DNA of 64,000 nucleotides from Siphonodentalium dalli. Its lineage: Eukaryota; Mollusca; Scaphopoda; Gadilida; Siphonodentaliidae. The DNA is taken from contig CP136061.1 of NCBI GenBank assembly GCA_032622095.1, forward strand, positions 92,109,845 to 92,173,844, given 5' to 3'. The notes beneath the pieces were generated by a model. The model was not told the DNA's origin. It did no database searches and saw nothing but the letters and a program-made list of their open reading frames with translations. Of this stretch, positions 1 through 11,553 are shown piece by piece (position 1 is the first letter of the stretch; the number at the start of each line of letters is the position of its first letter). A program made the translations under genes and the position numbers.

Positions 1-1015
1 GACTGCAATGATTTGTTAAATTATTAAAGTAGATTTTTTATATGTCGTTGTAATAATTTAGGGTAAATTGGTTTATTTTGCCACAATTTGATAAGCATAA
101 TAACTAATAATTTTTTTGGCAATCGGTTAGGGAATCGGGGGTGGGGTGTAGTCCTTCATTTACATCAAACTGGGAGGGAATGAAATATATTTGGACAAAA
201 TGCCACAATTTGACAATCATATAAGTTGTTGATGTTTTGGCAAACGATTAGGTGATTTGGGGGAGGGGTGTTCCTCCATATGCATCAAATTGTGAAAACA
301 GAGATCGGGGGGATATGTTTTGGTAAAATATATTTTTTTTTTATTATAATGTAATAATTTTGGGTAAATTGGAATATTATGCCACATTTTGACCAGCATG
401 TGGATGATTATTTTTGTTTTGACAATCGATTAAGGGATTGTGGTGGGTGTAGGCCTCCATATGCATACAATTGTGAAAGCATGGACTGAGTGAAATATAT
501 TGGAATAATATGCCACAATTTGAGTAGATTATAAATGGTTATTTGTTTGGCAAACTTTGGCAATAGATCAAGGGAATTTGGGGGTGGGATAGACCATATT
601 CAATAAATTGTGATAACAAGGGAGGGGGTGAAATATGTTTTGCTATATAATATACACATATATATATACATATACATATATATACACACATATACATACA
701 TATACACATATATATGCACACACATACACATATATACATATACATATATATATAGCTATATATAAACAATAGGGTGGCCTACACCCACCCCATAGTGTCA
801 TATATAAAAAAAAAAGAAAAGTTTTTTTTACATTTCAATGTAATTATTTGGGATAAATTGGTACATTATGCCACAACTTAGCAGGCATATCAATGGTGAT
901 TATTTTGGCAATCGAATAATGGAATTAGGGGGGTAGACCATCTTCAACAAATTGTGAAAACAAGGGAGGGGGTGAAATATAGGCCTCCATATGCTTCAAA
1001 TTGTTAAGAAAAATG
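1..1015. repeat. Degenerate tandem repeat, about 120-180 bp units
   Basis: A block containing a GCCACAATTTGA core followed by TTTTGGCAATCGATTA-like and GGGGGTGGGG-like segments recurs, with cores near 79, 201, 380, 511 and 869. Spacing is irregular (about 120, 180, 130 bp) and the copies are strongly diverged, so this is an old satellite. A TA/CA-rich microsatellite interrupts it. No coding sequence is supported here. Confidence 0.7.
649..767. repeat. TA/CA-rich microsatellite
   Basis: Low-complexity tract of mixed TATA, TACA and CACA units inside the degenerate tandem repeat. It creates a spurious open frame rich in Tyr, Ile, Cys and Met on the minus strand. Confidence 0.9.
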
Positions 1016-1331
1016 TCATGACTTTATTGTGTATATTTATTATCTTTAAGATTGAGTTGACATCTACTCTGGACTTGCATGCTAATTATGTTTTTGTTGT
1101 GTATGCCAATAGTGAGTAGCATTGAGTTAATTGTATGAAATAGCAATTGTGTCTTTATACAAGGGGCTTACCAACTGGGGTTTACAGTTTAAACATACAA
1201 TTTCAACTTGTCTACTATGCACATATGTAAGTAATATTGTCATTACCTATGGGTAATTTGCAACAAAATATAATTTCAATAGAATCACATGTCAGCATGC
1301 ATTTGGGTCAATATTCATTAGAATTTTAATT

Positions 1332-2333
1332 TTAATAGTTAGGGTTAATTTCACCAAGTTTGTTGATCACTTGAGACTTCTTGGATGCATCATGGTATTT
1401 CACATATACTTTGCCATTTAAAGCCCAAGAGTCTGCTATTCCTAGTAATTCTTTAGCCCTTTTCATCATATTTGAATGCCACTGGGTTATGTCATCTTTT
1501 ATCACTACAGATGATCCTTTCAATGCCTTCCTTTCTTTGATAACCTCATTTTTGGTTCTCCTGGATAAGAATTTTACAATTACACCTCTTGGATTGGGCT
1601 GGCCTGTAAAGTATTTACCAAACCTATGGGCTATGCTGATGTCATCTTTCTTTATGTTCATTTTCAACTTGTCTTTCAGAATATTCAATACATTTTGTTC
1701 ACATTGATCAATAGTTTCATCTGGTCCATCATTATCAACACCATATATCCTGACACTTTCCTTTCTTGATTGTTGTTCTAGTTGATTATTTTTTTCAGCT
1801 AGGGATATGCATCTATCTTGTAAAAATCTTATCTTATCATCTTTGGTGTCAGCATCTTTGTTTAGATTGGTAATGTTGGTATCATATTCATCCATTTTCA
1901 GTTTTATGTCATGCATCTCACCTACAAACTCATCTCTCACATCTTTTATTTTTTTGTCACAGTCAGCTTTTACTCCTTGGATTTCTTAATCTAGGTCTAC
2001 TTTCTTAACCAATGGTTCTAAACTTGTTGCTAAATCATCCTTTGTTACCACATTTGAGAGTTTCATGTTGATTTCGGAAAGGATGGTTTCGATTGATTTA
2101 CCTTTTGTGTCATCTTGTTTTGGTTTGTCCTGACCGAATTTCAAGGTGGTTTGATGTTTGCCCTGAGCCTGAGTTTTTTGCTTCTTCGTGCTCGGTAAAG
2201 TTGGTAGTTGTTTTACTATATTAACTTTAGGAACATCACCGGTCATGCTTTCGTCTGCACTTGACGTGGAACTCATTGTGGTACTACGCTTGTTGTCTTT
2301 TTTTGACATTTTCGATAGCACGAAATTGGGCAA
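1332..2333 (-). pseudogene. L1-type LINE ORF1 protein, one in-frame stop
   Basis: Reading from an ATG at 2333, an N-terminal basic, Ser/Thr/Lys-rich region (about 115 residues) leads to a TAA at 1986-1988. The same frame then continues without another stop to 1332, about 330 codons in all. The second part has a coiled-coil-like stretch (heptad-spaced residues near LQDRCISLAEKNNQLEQQ), then a block beginning SVRIYGV, with IAHRFGK and GVIVKF further on. This arrangement (coiled coil, RRM-like domain, C-terminal domain) is typical of the L1/Tx1-type ORF1p, an RNA-binding chaperone of retrotransposition. No endonuclease or reverse transcriptase follows on the minus strand. Instead there are AATAAA signals (complement of 1036-1041 and 1023-1028) about 300 bp downstream. 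It could be a half-LINE (ORF1-only) element or a recently killed gene derived from one. The stop is a single-codon lesion, so an assembly error or read-through is also possible. Confidence 0.75.
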
Positions 2334-3062
2334 TTTATATATCAGTCCTCCGTGGGTAAAATTAAAATTTACTAACTCGAGTCGATGGCTACAATCTCGA
2401 CGTTATCACGCTCTGATGTCCGATGTATTGCTGATCATTACAACACCGATTTTGTCGATTGAATCACACTCTGATCGTCAATAAGTTGATTTTCCCCGAC
2501 ACAAGATCGAAAAGTTTACCTATCGGGCCGCCATATCACGTGACTCGTGACGACCAGCCACGCCCCAACACGAGCTCGTCGGTAGCTGGCAAAGATTACA
2601 AACACCTCATTATTTTCAAATGGTCAATTTTCCCTTAGAACGTATTCCGCTGCACCAGTATATGACAACAAGCGCGCCCTTTTCGGTATTTTTTTCAAAC
2701 GATAATCTTGCATTTCCACAACTACACATTTACTGCACAAAAATCATAGCATAAAAATACCCAGACCCCTTCCATAACTTCTGGACACCACCAGACTCTT
2801 CCTGGACATCTAAACATACACGATCGCCATATTTACGTGGGCTATGATTATCTGTTCCCGATTATGAATATTTCCCTCAATGATAATCAACAGCAGCCAG
2901 AGTTTTGTGTATGCTGACTAGAGTTTCCCTACACAAATTCAAGAAGCGTAACTCTATATAATTAATTGCTTGTAACCCAACAATTCCAACAAAACAAAAC
3001 AACCTTTGCAGCTGGCATTTTTGCAATTTGCAGTGCAATATTGACAGCGTGTGAACGTACCC
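2334..3062. other. 5' flank of the ORF1 relic, then unannotated sequence
   Basis: From 2334 to about 2600 the sequence is richer in CpG than its surroundings (for example around 2520-2580). That would suit a LINE 5' UTR or internal promoter upstream of the minus-strand ORF1, but no specific motif is recognised. I see no gene from 2600 to 3062. Confidence 0.3.
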
Positions 3063-4429
3063 TTAAAGGCACGGGCGGCGTTCGTTGCAGGAATATTTAT
3101 ATTTGTTCAAATCTCCATCAACAGAAGGAACACCAAAATATATACAGTTCCGCTTATATGCCAAACATAATCGGCTCGTAAATAGTATATTTTCGCCAAG
3201 ACGTACGATGGTGTACGTAAACAAGAACCTGCCCGTGTTACAGCAGTTGTGCTTCTGTTTACACAACACAGCGTAATTCTATTTGTTAATCACACAAAAA
3301 TGATATCAGCGCTCTTTATTATTTCCATATCAGGAAAACAGTAACACATAACGCTCTTTATGTTTACCATATCCGGATCTAAACAAAAGCCAGAAAAGGT
3401 AACTTTTTTATGCTTTTGTTTAAATAACAAAGAGGACAAATTGACAATACTGTTTATGCCATATTTCCGATTGGCATAAGAACAAAGTCTGTCTATATTT
3501 TACTATTCTTTCTGTTTATGGAAGTTTTTGACGGAAGTGAATATTTTAACAGTATACCCACCGCCAACGCCGCCCGTATTTTTAAAGACCCACTTAATTT
3601 TTCGAAACTCCGGATATTGTATACCATTTAAAGGAGGAAGCTCCAAAACAGTGTTTATCAACTTATCGAGTGTAATAAACTGTGAACATGTTTTTTTGTT
3701 GCTTTACCGACGTGATTTTGTCGTCCAGATTGTTGTCAAAATATAATTATTTCCCTTCCATTGAAAATACATCTTTCGTTTGATTTATATTGCATTATGG
3801 GAGCCACAACTGGAGTAATCTTCTCTACGATCTAAGCTGTTATCTATTTCACTATGGGTATATTCTGATACACAGATGTTTCAAATGGTGATGAATTATA
3901 GTTTTTTTTATCATATTTATGGCATAGATATGGGCGGCGTTGGTGGCGTGTATGCTGTTAAAATATTCACCTCAGTCAAAAACCGCCATAAACAGAAGGA
4001 ATAGTAAGATATAGACAGCCTTTCCTTCTTATGCCAATCTGAAATATAGCCTAAACAGTTTGTTATTGTCAAGTTTTCCCCTTTGTTATATAAACAAACG
4101 CAAAACGCGTTACGTATCCTGGCTTTTGTTTAGATCAGGATATGGTAAACATAAAGAGCGTTATTTGTTACTGTTTTTCCTGATATGGAAATAATAAAGA
4201 GCGTTTATATCATTTGTGTGTGATTAACCAATTAAATTGCGCTGTGTTATCTAAACAGAAGCACAACCCATGTAACACGAGCAGACTCTTGCTTACGTAC
4301 AACATCGTACGTCTTGACGACAATTTACTATTTACGCGCTGATTATGATTGACATATGAACAAACTATCTTAATATTCCTTCTGTTAAAATATAAATATT
4401 TCTGCAACGAACACCGCCCGTGCCTTTAA
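3063..4429. mobile_element. Long-inverted-repeat (foldback-type MITE) element with TTAA ends
   Basis: The sequence starting at 3067 (AGGCACGGGCGGCGTTCGTT) returns as its reverse complement ending at 4425, and the match continues inward for about 500 bp. Left arm is roughly 3067-3575, right arm roughly 3930-4425, loop about 350 bp. Both ends abut TTAA (3063-3066 and 4426-4429), the target signature of piggyBac-type transposition. No transposase is encoded. The right flank (from about 4430) matches 48983 onward, where the two sides are joined by a single TTTAA, which looks like an unoccupied site. Confidence 0.75.
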
Positions 4430-4433
4430 AACC

Positions 4434-4712
4434 GTCGATCAAGACAGTCACTATAAACAAATAATCGGTGACTCGAAAAATAAGTGGGCCTTTAAAGATT
4501 GTATCTTTAGCCGTTTGACATAATACTATGAAATCACTAACAGTTGACATTGTTGTCTGGGATTGAGGGGTGTATAACTGATGTCGCTGTCCTGATCTGA
4601 TTAATTTGTATTCGCCCAAGGAATAGACTGAGATATTTGTCATGACCATTGATATTTTTTTTCCCCTGACATCAGATCTAATTCATGTAATATCACTTTC
4701 TCTATAGCTCTA
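4434..4712 (-). repeat. Relic of lectin-gene 3' flank
   Basis: This block matches 48983-49264 closely and 35590-35720 partly. At its upper end it reads, on the minus strand, GAGCTATAG (complement of 4702-4710), which is the last codons and stop of the C-type lectin exon at 11342. The similarity is therefore to the 3' untranslated and flanking sequence of a lectin gene whose coding exon is lost here. It is a duplicated gene tail, not a gene. Confidence 0.6.
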
Positions 4713-4731
4713 TATCACTGAAAAATAAATC

Positions 4732-4980
4732 TGTGTCATCTGACACATTAATTTGTCCTTAGCATCTAGGTCATCTGACACATCTATGGTCATACAAACA
4801 GATCAAATGACAAACCTGCAAAAAAAAACCTGTGCCGCTAAAATAGGTCATCTGACACATATAATTATGAAAAATTTATCCAAACGTGTCGGCCAATTTG
4901 TCCTCAGAATGTGTGTCGCGTGTGTCAGATAACACATTTGGGACGACACAGGTGTTTTTCTAGGTGTGTCATATGACCCG
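4732..4980. repeat. Cluster of TGTCA-type near-palindromes
   Basis: Near-palindromic copies of TGTGTCATCTGACACA occur at 4732-4747, 4768-4783, 4845-4860 and 4921-4936, with a weaker one near 4963-4978. Each carries the pentamer TGTCA facing its complement TGACA. The spacing is irregular. The pentamer is the core recognised by TALE homeodomain proteins (MEIS/PREP/TGIF), so a regulatory reading is possible, but a decayed short repeat is equally likely. Confidence 0.5.
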
Positions 4981-4984
4981 CCTT

Positions 4985-5540
4985 GGTGGCAGATGTGTCG
5001 GTTTGGTTCAGGGATTTGACAACATTTACTTGTACTGATTGTCCAAAATCCAGAAATGCTGAAAATAATTAATTGGAACAAAAATTGAGTATCAAATACA
5101 TGTATATCAAACTTGAGAAGTTTAGGATATTTGATACCGGGATAGTAATTATTTTTTTTAATTCTTTCACTTGTTCTGGTTTTGGGAAAAATTTATACAA
5201 GTCCATATGGTATAAGCCCTAAATCAAACTGACACACTTGGTTCCAACGAGGGTCAGACCTGTGACATGGCCATCACAACCCGATCACCTTGCAGCCAAA
5301 CCTCAAATAAGACTGTTTTTGGAACAGGCACATGTACACTGCAAGTAACATGTTGGGCATGCATGGGCTAGGTCAGCTAGATAATTCAAAGCATAGTTCA
5401 TATAGATGTAGTTTATTAAAAGTAACTAAATAATTATACATGTTTGTTATAAAATATAATACATATCTATTCAAAATATTCAATTACATGAATTTACTTC
5501 ATACCTGTATGGAAAACAAGATTTATTCTACCCCGAATCC
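4985..5540. other. No gene seen
   Basis: AT-rich sequence without a convincing reading frame, strong repeat or RNA structure that I can recognise. Confidence 0.4.
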
Positions 5541-5544
5541 GGTT

Positions 5545-6800
5545 ATGTTGGGACGCGTTAAAGTTGTACAGCGACCCCGAGTCCGGTAAAAGCTGTAGTT
5601 GGAATGTCCAAGTTCGTGAAAGTTCTATTGACTATGCCGATGATTTGAGAAGCTTAATTGTTTTAGGATACTGAAGAAAAGCTAATCTGGCCGAGTCAAA
5701 TTGAGTTATAGCGATGGGATATCTCGCAGGACAACACATTTCGGGTTTTCGTGCAGTGTGTATTCGCTGGATGTCTTATAGTTGCAGTATCTAACCATTA
5801 TGACAGCGTTAATTGCTTTCGACGTTTAGGTATGAACAATGGCTGGGCCATGCACTCTTGGCGGGAACACAATACCTCCGATGTTTTACCCGCATTTAGA
5901 AGCTTTCTGGTGTGGTGAATGAGAAACCTGCAGTAATAAGCCGTAGTTTTTTTGTAATGATTTGAAGGATTGGTTGTTTTAACGGAATTCATGTAACCAA
6001 TATATTTTATAATTTATATTTATGGCTAATTATACGATCTTGGTGGTGTTACCATTTCTGACTATGGTTTTCTTGTATTACGTGATACACAGTTTGATGT
6101 GTGCATGGAATAAATACGTCTTTCCAGCGTATGCCTTGTTTCGCATGATGCACGGTTCAAACATGGGGAGAAATGAGTCAAAAGTAATTACATTGTCACA
6201 GTAATGTGTACATAGCAATGGTTTGTCATGAGAAATGTCACTATTGCAGAGTTATAAACAATGAAAATAAGAACAAAGTCACTATTTGTGAGGGTGTACC
6301 TGTTGATGTTAGTTGTTTTAAACTTATTTTATATTTTTACGTGAAAACAATATATAAAAGTAAATAACAAATCCAACAGCTATGTCCGTAAACGGATATA
6401 TAATATACCCCATACACCTGATGAAAGTCAAACATGACAAAGAAGAACGATAACTCTAACTATGTCCCTTGTTTCGTTAAAATTAACTTTTACGATCTAA
6501 CGGACTTGTCTGGAGAGACAAATTACTGAAACAATATTGAAAGTAACCGTAGCATGGAGGCGCGGTTACGGGGGGTGAGTGGAAGTCTGTTGTGAAACTT
6601 CACGTGTATGGAATAACGTGCATGTCTATATAGAAGTATAATACAAAGAGATAGAGAAAATACACCTTTCTGAGAAGCTTCAGTTAGAGTTATTGTTCGC
6701 GCTATTAGCTGTACATGGCCTGTTCGTGCGGAAAACCCGGGTGTCTTCGTTATTGATAAAGTGCTGCATGTTATCCTTGGTACCTATATGTGCAAAAAAT
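5545..6800 (+). repeat. Dispersed repeat family F, most complete copy
   Basis: This segment is shared with 12535-13380, 38380-39175, 52660-53490 and 61060-61990. The first half (about 5545-6010) matches 52690-53165 and, inverted, 61500-61985. The second half, with the landmark CAGTTAGAGTTATTGTT near 6682, is in the 12.5, 38.4 and 53.2 kb copies. No long open frame is conserved between copies and no transposase is visible, so this is a non-autonomous element or an untranslated duplicated segment of unknown class. Confidence 0.7.
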
Positions 6801-6831
6801 AACTTGATATTTTCAACCTCTCAAATATGAA

Positions 6832-7757
6832 AGAATCCACAAGGATAGCCTCGTGGCTGCTACTGTTATGCCTGCGCAGGCGATTTAGCAAAGAAAATGA
6901 CATATGTTTTCATTATTTTGACCCCATGCATGACTTACGCCCAATTTGTGAACAGCGGGACAGGTGTATGTGAACCAGTTTGTGATTTCTAGATGGACTA
7001 GTGGTGGCACAAGAAGAATCCACAAGGATAGTCTCGTGGCTGCTATGGTAAGCCTACGCATGCGATTTAGCAACGAAAAATTACATTTTTTTCATTATTT
7101 TTACCCCACACACCACTTACGGCCATTTTTGAACATCTCGACTGGCGAATGTGAACCAGTTTGTGATTTATAGATGGACTAGTGGTGGCACAAGAAGAAT
7201 CCACAAGGATAGTCCCGTGACTGCTATGGTTAGGCCTACGCAGGATGATTCAGCAACGAAAAATTACCTTTTTTCATTATTTTGACCCACGCACGACTTA
7301 TGCCCAATTTTAGAACAGCTGGACAAGCGTACGTGATCTAGTTTGTGATTTCTAGATGTACTAATGGTGGCACAAGAACAGTACATAGCTCCCTGGCTAT
7401 TGTGGTTATGAATACATAAGGAATTTAGCCATGACAAATGTCATATTTTTACCCCACGCACGACTTACGCCCAATTGTTGAACAGTTGCACGGGTGTATG
7501 TGACTTGGTTTGTGATTTCTAGATGGAATTGTGGCACAAGAAGAATCCACAAGGATAGACCCGTTGCTGCTGTGGTTATGCTTTCATAGGGAATTTAGCA
7601 ACGAAAAATGTCCTGTGTTTATCCCACGCACGACTTGCGCCCAATGTTTGAACAACTGGACAAGTTTATGTGACCTAGTTTGCGATTTTTAGATGGACTA
7701 GTGGTGGCACAAGAAGAAATCAAAAGGAGGGCCCGTAGCTGCTGTGGTTATGCAATT
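6832..7757 (+). repeat. Satellite, period about 170-182 bp
   Basis: About five tandem units. The landmark AGATGGACT (with variants) falls at 6991, 7172, 7354, 7521 and 7691, giving spacings of 181, 182, 167 and 170 bp. Each unit also carries CACAAGAAGAATCCACAAGG and a CCCCACGCACGACTTACG-like box. The last unit is broken at about 7757 by a hAT-like insertion and resumes after 8862 with the expected continuation (GCGATTTAGTAACGA). Confidence 0.85.
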
Positions 7758-8862
7758 CAGAGACGTGGCGACAGGGGGGTTTGGGGATGTCTCACCCCCC
7801 CCCAACTTTGTTCAAAATTGTCAACAGTTGGAAAGTTCATACCTGCCAAAATATTAGTTGGAAATTTCACACCAACAATAGGTTGAAAATATACTTGTAG
7901 TTTGATTTTCAATCAATTTCTTGGGGGGAATTAATTGTTTTTGGACCAATATTTGCATATTTTCCTATTTTTGGTAAAACATTTGGACTGAAATGGTCAT
8001 CAGTTGGAAATTTTCCAACCTCTGGGGGGTGACAGCTTGGAAATTTCCATCACTTGGAAAGCTTGTGTCCTGGTGCCTCCCCCGTGGCCAGTCAAAACCT
8101 GCTAGTTAATTTAAGAAAACAAAATTGTCATACATTTGGTCAACATTGTCATTGGAATTGTCATCAGTTGAAAATTGTCCAACCTAAGTGGGGTGTCAGG
8201 TTTGACATTTCCAACTTTAGGAACAGTCTAGATGCAAGGATTTTGCGATTTTCTTGTTCAGATTAAAAAAATTTCGCACACAGGGCGGAACCATGATCGA
8301 CCCGGTGTGTCATTGTCTCTCTCCTGTGGCCAATACAAAAATGCTAATAAGTTTAACAATATGTTACCATATTTTGGGGCAAACTTGTGGACTGAAATGG
8401 TCATCAGTTGCAAAAAAATTCCAACCTGAGGGAGACTATGAGGTTTGAAATTTCCAACACTATAGGATAGCTTCATTTGAGGGCAGTCTAGATGCTAGGA
8501 TTTGCGATTTTCTTGTTCAAATTTAAATAATTTGTCACACCGGGTCGAAAAACCATTGTCAGCCCGGTGTGTCGTATTCGTGTGCATTTATATGGAGTTA
8601 GACCACTATATGTTAGGATTTATGCAGTGTTTGGGGATGAAATATCTGAATCTTGTCATACTGGGAATATAGAACAATGGTTTATGAAGATATAGGATAT
8701 TAGGCCTAAGAGCACTACTGATGTGCAAAGGGGGGGGGGGGGGGGGGGGTGCAAATGGAATTATGCAAAACTTGTGTTCGGCCTGATTCTGATTTATCGG
8801 GGGTGCAGTTGGAATTCCCAAGGTGGACACCCCCGTACTGAAACCCTCTAGCCACATCCCTG
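7758..8862 (+). mobile_element. hAT-like non-autonomous element, copy 1
   Basis: The ends are imperfect inverted repeats: CAGAGACGTGGCGACAGG at the left, and CAGGGATGTGGCTAGAGG when the right end is read inward. A CAG-start with this style is usual for hAT elements. The interior holds many TTGGAAATTTTCCAAC-like dyads and a run of about 20 G near 8730. It interrupts the 180-bp satellite, which resumes on the far side. The 8-bp flanks (ATGCAATT and CATACATA) do not match, so a target duplication is not demonstrated for this copy. Related copies in opposite orientation are at 9085-11203 and 51089-51965. No transposase is encoded. Confidence 0.65.
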
Positions 8863-9084
8863 CATACATAGGCGATTTAGTAACGATTATTGTTATATTT
8901 TGAGAACTGGGAACTTACTAGGAACTGGGAACTAGTAACGAAATTCATGGAGCTCATTCGTTGCACGTCACAATTATTTATGAAATTGAAAGCTGTATGT
9001 GTTGGCTGTTAATGTCAGATCTCCTCTTAAAAGAGCTTCATATGATACGACTCCAAGTTATCTCTTAACATGTGACAGTTTTGC

Positions 9085-11203
9085 CAGGGACATGGCTAGA
9101 GGATTCAATTTGAGGGGTGTCCACTTTGGGGAATTCCAACTACACCCCCCCCCCCCTTGAATCCGACCAAACACAAGTTTTGCATAATTCCATTTGCATG
9201 CACCCCTTGCATCTCAGTGATCAGGCCTAATAGCCTATATATTCATATTCGTAAACCATGGTTCTATATACCGTTATGAGAAAATCATATATTTATATTA
9301 ACCTGAAAATTGCATAAATCCTAACATCTACATGTAGCGGTCCAACTCCAGACAAAATATCAATGCACACGGCTACCGTCAAGAGACCAGGACCACCAGG
9401 CCGACCATGGTCGCTCGCCCCGATGTGAGACAGTTTTGAAAACCAAAGATGAACATCACCAAATCCTAGCATCTAGACTTGCCTCAAGCTTTCCTGGTGT
9501 TGGAAATTCAAACCTCATACTCTCCATTAGGTTGGAAATTCTCCACCTGATGATCATTTCAGTCGACAATTTTGACCAAATGTAGTAAAATACTATTTTC
9601 GTAAATTAGCAATTCTTATTCACCACGGAGAGAGACCATGGTTCGGCCCGGTGTTGGCAAATTTTTAAATCTGAACAAGAAAATCGCAAAATCCTAGCAT
9701 CTGGACTAGCCTCAAGCCTACCTAGGGTTTCGAAATTTCAAACCTGACACCGACACTTAGGTTGGAAATTTTCCAACTGATGACAGTTCCAACTAGAATG
9801 CACTCAGAGAGATGCCAACGTGCGCAAAAATGTAATAAACAATAATTTAAAAAATAATTTCTCTGTATTTTACATAATTTATTTAATTTAATTTAATGTT
9901 AGCAAAAAAAGACAATTACCATTTCTCATTTCATCACAGATAAAAGGCAAATTACTATATTAATCATTTAAGTAATTAAAACCAATTCCATGTTGCCGAA
10001 ATGATGAGACTTTAATATCGATTACATTTTTTTCAGTGGCATATTTTCATTTTCATTTTCCGATAGTCAAAGTTATACATGTATAAGAAATAATTAATTT
10101 TCCGATAGTCAAAGTTATATAAGAAATAATTAATACTATTTGTGTAAATATTGATAGCAGCCAATATGCAACAATAAATATCAATACTTAATCAATAACG
10201 ATCATTCTATGTAATAATAAACTCTTCAAACGGTGTTTGTGTCAACAAATGCGTTTTGTTTTGTGTTACGTCATTCGTCGTATTTGACCCGGAACTCGGC
10301 TGAAGGTTAGGATATTCAGCCTATTGCGTCGAATTACGAAATCGCGTTTTGAATGTCTCTCTTTTCCCGCACGATAAAAAGAGGTCTTCGCACGAACCAA
10401 AAATGATAAAACTTCCCAATTATAAGTAAAAATACCCAAATGAAGGAGTCTATGTAGGTCCCGAAGGAGTCTATAGACTTATTGATGTAGAGTTCTGATG
10501 GAGAAAATGTAGGTCGATCTATTTTTGTCATAACTCTGACGTATTTTGACCTGGGAGAAAAAATCGAAATCGAGGTTCACTACGAGCATGCCAGTTTTAA
10601 ATATAGAAACAGGGAATCCCGACAAATGGCGATATCGGCGACAAACAAATAATCGAAAACAACACATAAAATAAACATAGCAAAAACGCGGCACAGTAAA
10701 CATGTCAGAACGCCACGAGGTTTTACGTCGTTTTTGGTGACGTCATGGAGTGAAACGGAGTAGGGTGACACCAACCTACGAATCTGTCTGATCGCCATAC
10801 TGTTGCGCGATCGCACGTAATGACAATGTTGGCCAAATGAAGGACAATAATTGTTGTTCTTAAATTAACACGGGGAGGGACAATGACACAAGATTTACAA
10901 GTGTTGGAATTTTTTAACCCGGCACCATAAGGTTGGAAAATTGGCAAATTTCCAACTGATGGCCATTTCAGTCCAAAATTTTGACCAATAGTAGGAAATT
11001 ATGCAAATATTGGTCCAAAAACAACTATCTCCCCCCCCCCCAATAAATAGTTTGAAAATCAAACTACAAGAACATTTCCAACTTATTGTTGGTGTGACAA
11101 TTCCAACTAAATGTTGTGTCAGGTATGAAATTTCCAACTGTTGAACATTTTGACCAAAGTTGGGTGTGTGACACCCCCAAACCCCCCTGTCGCCACGTCT
11201 CTG
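9085..11203 (-). mobile_element. hAT-like element, copy 2, interrupted by a 1.03-kb insertion
   Basis: This is the inverted counterpart of 7758-8862, starting CAGGGACATGGCTAGAGG at 9085 and ending at 11203 with the complement of CAGAGACGTGGCGACAGG. The flanks AGTTTTGC and AGTTATTG correspond to the cleaner pair in copy 3 (AGTTCTGT and AGTTATGT), so the insertion predates the segmental duplication. Together with copy 1 it forms a large inverted repeat with a spacer of about 220 bp. No coding capacity is seen. Confidence 0.65.
9793..10820. mobile_element. 1,028-bp insertion of unknown class
   Basis: Copy 2 of the hAT-like element reads GTTCCAA, then this block, then TGACAATG. Copy 1 (inverted, near 8150) and copy 3 (near 51585) both read straight through, so this block is an insertion. 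It has an AT-rich first half with a doubled segment (CCGATAGTCAAAGTTATA at about 10059 and 10101) and a CpG-richer second half. I see no terminal inverted repeats, LTR signature or recognisable protein. Confidence 0.7.
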
Positions 11204-11303
11204 AGTTATTGCGTTGTTGTGTCTAGGATTGAGGTCCTGGTCTGATTAATTTATCTTGATTGACCCCAAGGACTAGAACGATAAACTTTCATAAAAATTG
11301 AAT

Positions 11304-11309
11304 TTTATT
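11304..11309 (-). promoter_or_regulatory. Polyadenylation signal of the PAN-CTLD gene
   Basis: AATAAA on the minus strand, about 35 bp after the stop codon of lectin exon 3. The same signal is kept at the same place in the duplicates, at 52067-52072 and 36226-36231. Confidence 0.65.
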
Positions 11310-11341
11310 CTTTGTCATATATATTTGTCATGTCGTATTTT

Positions 11342-11553
11342 CTATAGCTCGCAAATGTATGAGCGATCTCTCGTGCACGGTCGGTCGTTTAGGAACAAGT
11401 CCTGGGCTTCGCCGAATCCCATGCAATTCTGATTGCTATTTCCTGTTGGCTCGTCTGATGCCCAACCAGTCCAGGGGAGACTACTCCCGTCCCAGATGAC
11501 CCAGTTCCCTTCAATGGTTTCATCACTGCCGTCTACCCACGCTGAACCTTGAC
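11342..11553 (-). CDS. PAN-CTLD secreted lectin-like protein, exon 3 (CTLD C-terminal half)
   Basis: Last coding exon. The acceptor TTTTATTGTAG precedes 11553, and the exon ends at the TAG at 11342-11344. It encodes residues 160-229 of the spliced model. C-type lectin hallmarks are W165-V-D-G (WIGL position), W177/W180, W187 and W190, E194-P-T (the EPN position), C203, L214-N-D (the WND position), C219 and Y225-I-C227. The cysteines should form the canonical C2-C3 (203-219) and C1-C4 (132-227) bonds. N215-D216 are kept but EPN is EPT, so calcium-dependent sugar binding is uncertain. The exon begins in phase 1 and completes the Gly codon split by the exon 2 donor. Duplicates are at 52107-52318 (open) and 36270-36468 (broken). 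Confidence 0.85.

Noticed and set aside
539-769. Tyr/Ile/Cys-rich minus-strand frame resembling a membrane peptide
   Set aside because: It is the translation of a TA/CA microsatellite.
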